DNA of 5,214 nucleotides, taken from NCBI GenBank assembly GCA_004378665.1, contig SOIA01000309.1, positions 1 through 5,214 on the forward strand. The letters are read 5' to 3'. Below the pieces are notes generated by a model that worked only from the letters and a program-made list of their open reading frames with translations, did no database searches and had not been told where the DNA came from. The position numbers and the translations under genes were made by a program. Source of the DNA: Candidatus Aminicenantota bacterium (GTDB lineage Bacteria > Acidobacteriota > Aminicenantia > Aminicenantales > Aminicenantaceae). Every line of letters starts with the position of its first letter. Within the stretch, counting starts at the first letter, position 1. Below, piece after piece: positions 5,213 to 5,214 of this stretch.

Positions 5213-5214
5213 GG

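Noticed and set aside
1..5214. tRNA, rRNA, CRISPR array, insertion sequence, riboswitch
   Set aside because: I saw no regularly spaced repeats, terminal inverted repeats, transposase motifs or recognisable RNA-gene sequences on either strand.

Overview
This is a compact stretch of a bacterial chromosome of mixed base composition. The bacterium is probably diderm, because an LptB-type lipopolysaccharide-export ATPase is encoded here. No marker in the window fixes the phylum. The genes look like conserved housekeeping genes. I see no tRNA, rRNA, CRISPR array, insertion sequence or phage gene.

Layout. Positions 38-1813 (+) encode a 591-residue protein with an N-terminal four-cysteine zinc ribbon, a very long Glu/Lys/Pro-rich acidic segment and a short C-terminal two-helix membrane module resembling the start of an RDD domain. 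It converges on, and overlaps by 10 bp, a minus-strand lptB-like gene (1804-2553). Between lptB and the next gene lies about 170 bp holding the lptB promoter and what looks like the decapitated C-terminal remnant of a DUF1848-type gene on the plus strand (2614-2730). The rest is a minus-strand cluster, read from right to left: rpsU (bS21), lipA (lipoyl synthase), a calcineurin-like metallophosphoesterase and an Ogt/MGMT-type DNA alkyltransferase. The gaps are 73, 2 and 9 nt, so at least the last three genes should be co-transcribed.

Regulation. Three promoters with a perfect TTGACA -35 box and exactly 17 nt of spacing can be read: before the zinc-ribbon gene, before lptB and before rpsU. The first sits so close to its start codon that the mRNA should be leaderless or nearly so. 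rpsU has the opposite design: an 11-nt Shine-Dalgarno fully complementary to the canonical 16S 3' end, followed by a TTG start. Most other genes in the window have weak or no Shine-Dalgarno. Since bS21 works next to the anti-Shine-Dalgarno on the ribosome, autoregulation is a reasonable hypothesis.

How the genes work together. The products serve translation (bS21), cofactor synthesis (LipA), DNA repair (Ogt), envelope assembly (LptB) and an unknown membrane-associated role (zinc ribbon/RDD-like protein). There is no sign of one dedicated pathway. The points most worth following are the zinc-ribbon/acidic/RDD-like protein, the rpsU leader and the DUF1848 remnant.
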